The notes under the pieces are model-generated. The model did not search any database and had not been told where the DNA came from. It saw only the letters and a program-made list of their open reading frames with translations. The translations under genes and the position numbers were made by a program. This document shows, in pieces, positions 62,248 to 64,000 of a stretch of 64,000 nt of DNA. Positions within the stretch are counted from its first letter, which is position 1, and every line of letters starts with the position of its first letter. The stretch is from the NCBI RefSeq assembly GCF_050003625.1, contig NC_134401.1:95644852-95708851 (forward strand), read 5' to 3'. Origin of the DNA: Haematobia irritans (Eukaryota > Arthropoda > Insecta > Diptera > Muscidae).

Positions 62248-64000
62248 ATATGGCTAAAAGAGGTTTTTCATATAAAAATTTCAATTTTTTTAGGTTTTGG
62301 GTGGATTTTTGAATTTTTTGAGGGTGGTCACGAATTATCGTCCTTTTCGCTGTAGGACGCATATTTAAGGAGATATGGCCAAAAGAAGTTTTTCATATAA
62401 AAATTTCATTTTTTTTTAGGTTTTGGGTGGATTTTTCAATTTTTTGATGGTGGTCACGAATTATCGTCCTTTTCGCTCTAGGACGCATATTTAAAGAGAT
62501 ATGGTCAAAAGAAGTTTTTCATATAAAAATTTCAATTTTTTTAGGTTTTGGTTGGATTTTGGAATTTTTCGAGGGTGGTCACGAATTATCGTCCTTTTCG
62601 CTCTAGGACGCATATTTAAAGAGATATGGCCAAAAGAAGTTTTTCATATAAAAATTTCAATTTTTTTAGGATTTGGGTGGATTTTTCAATTTTTTGATGG
62701 TGGTCACAAATTATCGTCCTTTTCGCTCTAGGACGCATATTTAAGGAGATATGGCTAAAAGAAGTTTTTCATATAAAAATTTCAAATTTTTTAGGTTTTG
62801 GGTGGATTTTTCAATTTTTTGATGGTGGTCACGAATTATCGTCCTTTTCGCTCTAGGACGCATATTTAAAGAGATATGGATTTTTCAATTTTTTGATGGT
62901 GGTCACGAATTATCGTCCTTTTCGCTCTAGGACGCATATTTAAAGAGATATGGTCAAAAGAAGTTTTTCATATAAAAATTTCAATGTTTTTAGGTTTTGG
63001 TTGGATTTTGGAATTTTTCGAGGGTGGTCACGAATTATCGTCCTTTTCGCTCTAGGACGCATATTTAAAGAGATATGGCCAAAAGAAGTTTTTCATATAA
63101 AATTTCAATTTTTTTAGGTTTTGGGTGGATTTTTTAATTTTTTGAGGGTGGTCACGAATTATCGTCCTTTTCGCTGTAGGACGCATATTTAAGGAGATAT
63201 GGCCGAAAGAAGTTTTTCATATAAAAATTTCAATTTTTTTAGGTTTTGGGTGGATTTTTGAATTTTTTGAGGGTGGTCACGAATTATCGTCCTTTTCGCT
63301 CTAGGACGCATATTTAAGGAGATATGGCCAAAATAAGTTTTTCATATAAAAATTTCAATTTTTTTAGGTTTTGGGTGGATTTTTCAATTTTTTGAGGGTG
63401 GTCACGAATTATCGTCCTTTTCGCTCTAGGACGCTTAGTTTAGGAGATATGGCCAAAAGAAGTTTTTCATATAAAAATTTCAATTTTTTTAGGATTTGGG
63501 TGGATTTTTCAATTTTTTGATGGTGGTCACGAATTATCGTCCTTTTCGCTCTAGGACGCATATTTAAGGAGATATGGCCAAAAGAAGTTTTTCATATGAA
63601 AATTTCATTTTTTTAGGTTTTGGGTGGATTTTTGAATTTTTTGAGGGTGGTCACGAATTATCGTCCTTTTCGCTCTAGGACGCATATTTAAGGAGATATG
63701 GCCAAAAGAAGTTTTTCATATAAAAATTTCAATTTTTTTAGGTTTTGGGTGGATTTTTGAATATTTTGAGGGTGGTCACGAATTATCGTCCTTTTCGCTC
63801 TAGGACGCATATTTACGGAGATATGGCCAAAAGAAGTTTTTCATATAAAAATTTCAATTTTTTAGGTTTTGGGTGGATTTTTGAATTTTTTGAGGGTGGT
63901 CACGAATTATCGTCCTTTGCGCTATAGGACGCATATTTAAGGAGATATGGCCAAAAGAAGTTTTTCATATAAAAATTTCAATTTTTTTAGGTTTTGGGTG
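62248..64000 (+). repeat. 125-bp satellite array, right block
   Basis: About 14 monomers, same orientation. It resumes at atatggctaaaagagg, the variant found left of the retrotransposon at 46411, 46911 and 47410, so both flanks belong to one former array. There is a truncated monomer near 62878 (gagatatgg joined to atttttcaatttttt). A gttggattttgg variant occurs at about 62550 and again near 63000, which looks like a three- to four-monomer local duplication. It continues off the right edge. Confidence 0.96.

Overview
The window is a long satellite-DNA array interrupted by transposable elements. No host gene is visible. About 51.6 kb of the 64 kb is one AT-rich tandem repeat with a 125-bp monomer, roughly 410 head-to-tail copies all in the same orientation. 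It runs off both ends of the window, so the real array is longer. The insertions point to a fly: DINE-1/INE-1-like (Helentron-related) elements with GGAC and TA microsatellites, a tRNA-derived SINE, and a PHD-finger non-LTR retrotransposon. The repeat vocabulary looks like that of calyptrate (muscid-type) flies. That is recognition from memory, not a database match. The setting is most likely heterochromatin, possibly pericentromeric.

Layout: (1) 1-12640 satellite. (2) 12652-13004 tRNA-derived SINE with A and B boxes, a (CCTAA)n-type tail and an 11-bp target-site duplication. (3) 13005-16500 satellite with an 11-monomer higher-order repeat. (4) 16501-17510 a 2.3-copy tandem of a 441-bp unit; on the minus strand each full unit carries a complete hammerhead ribozyme core, the hallmark of Penelope-like pseudo-LTRs and retrozyme-type elements. 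(5) 17511-51256 satellite with several nested segmental duplications in near-multiples of 125 bp. (6) 51257-62247 a CR1/L2-type non-LTR retrotransposon with an intact ORF1 (PHD finger, coiled coil, C-terminal domain) and a shattered ORF2. Three DINE-like copies (about 2.6, 2.2 and 1.9 kb, the last two fused in tandem) and a 169-bp frameshifting duplication break ORF2, and the second half of its endonuclease is missing. (7) 62248-64000 satellite again.

The array works as a recording surface. Because neighbouring blocks are duplicates, intact 'empty-site' paralogues of three insertions can be read in the same window (9714-9724 for the SINE, about 15131-15142 for the ribozyme element, about 46861-46930 for the retrotransposon). 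They show what each insertion did to its target. The most notable finding is the pair of minus-strand hammerhead ribozymes at 16659-16727 and 17100-17168. Nothing in the window looks like a working protein-coding host gene, and the short open frames in the satellite and in the 153-bp repeats are by-products of repetition.
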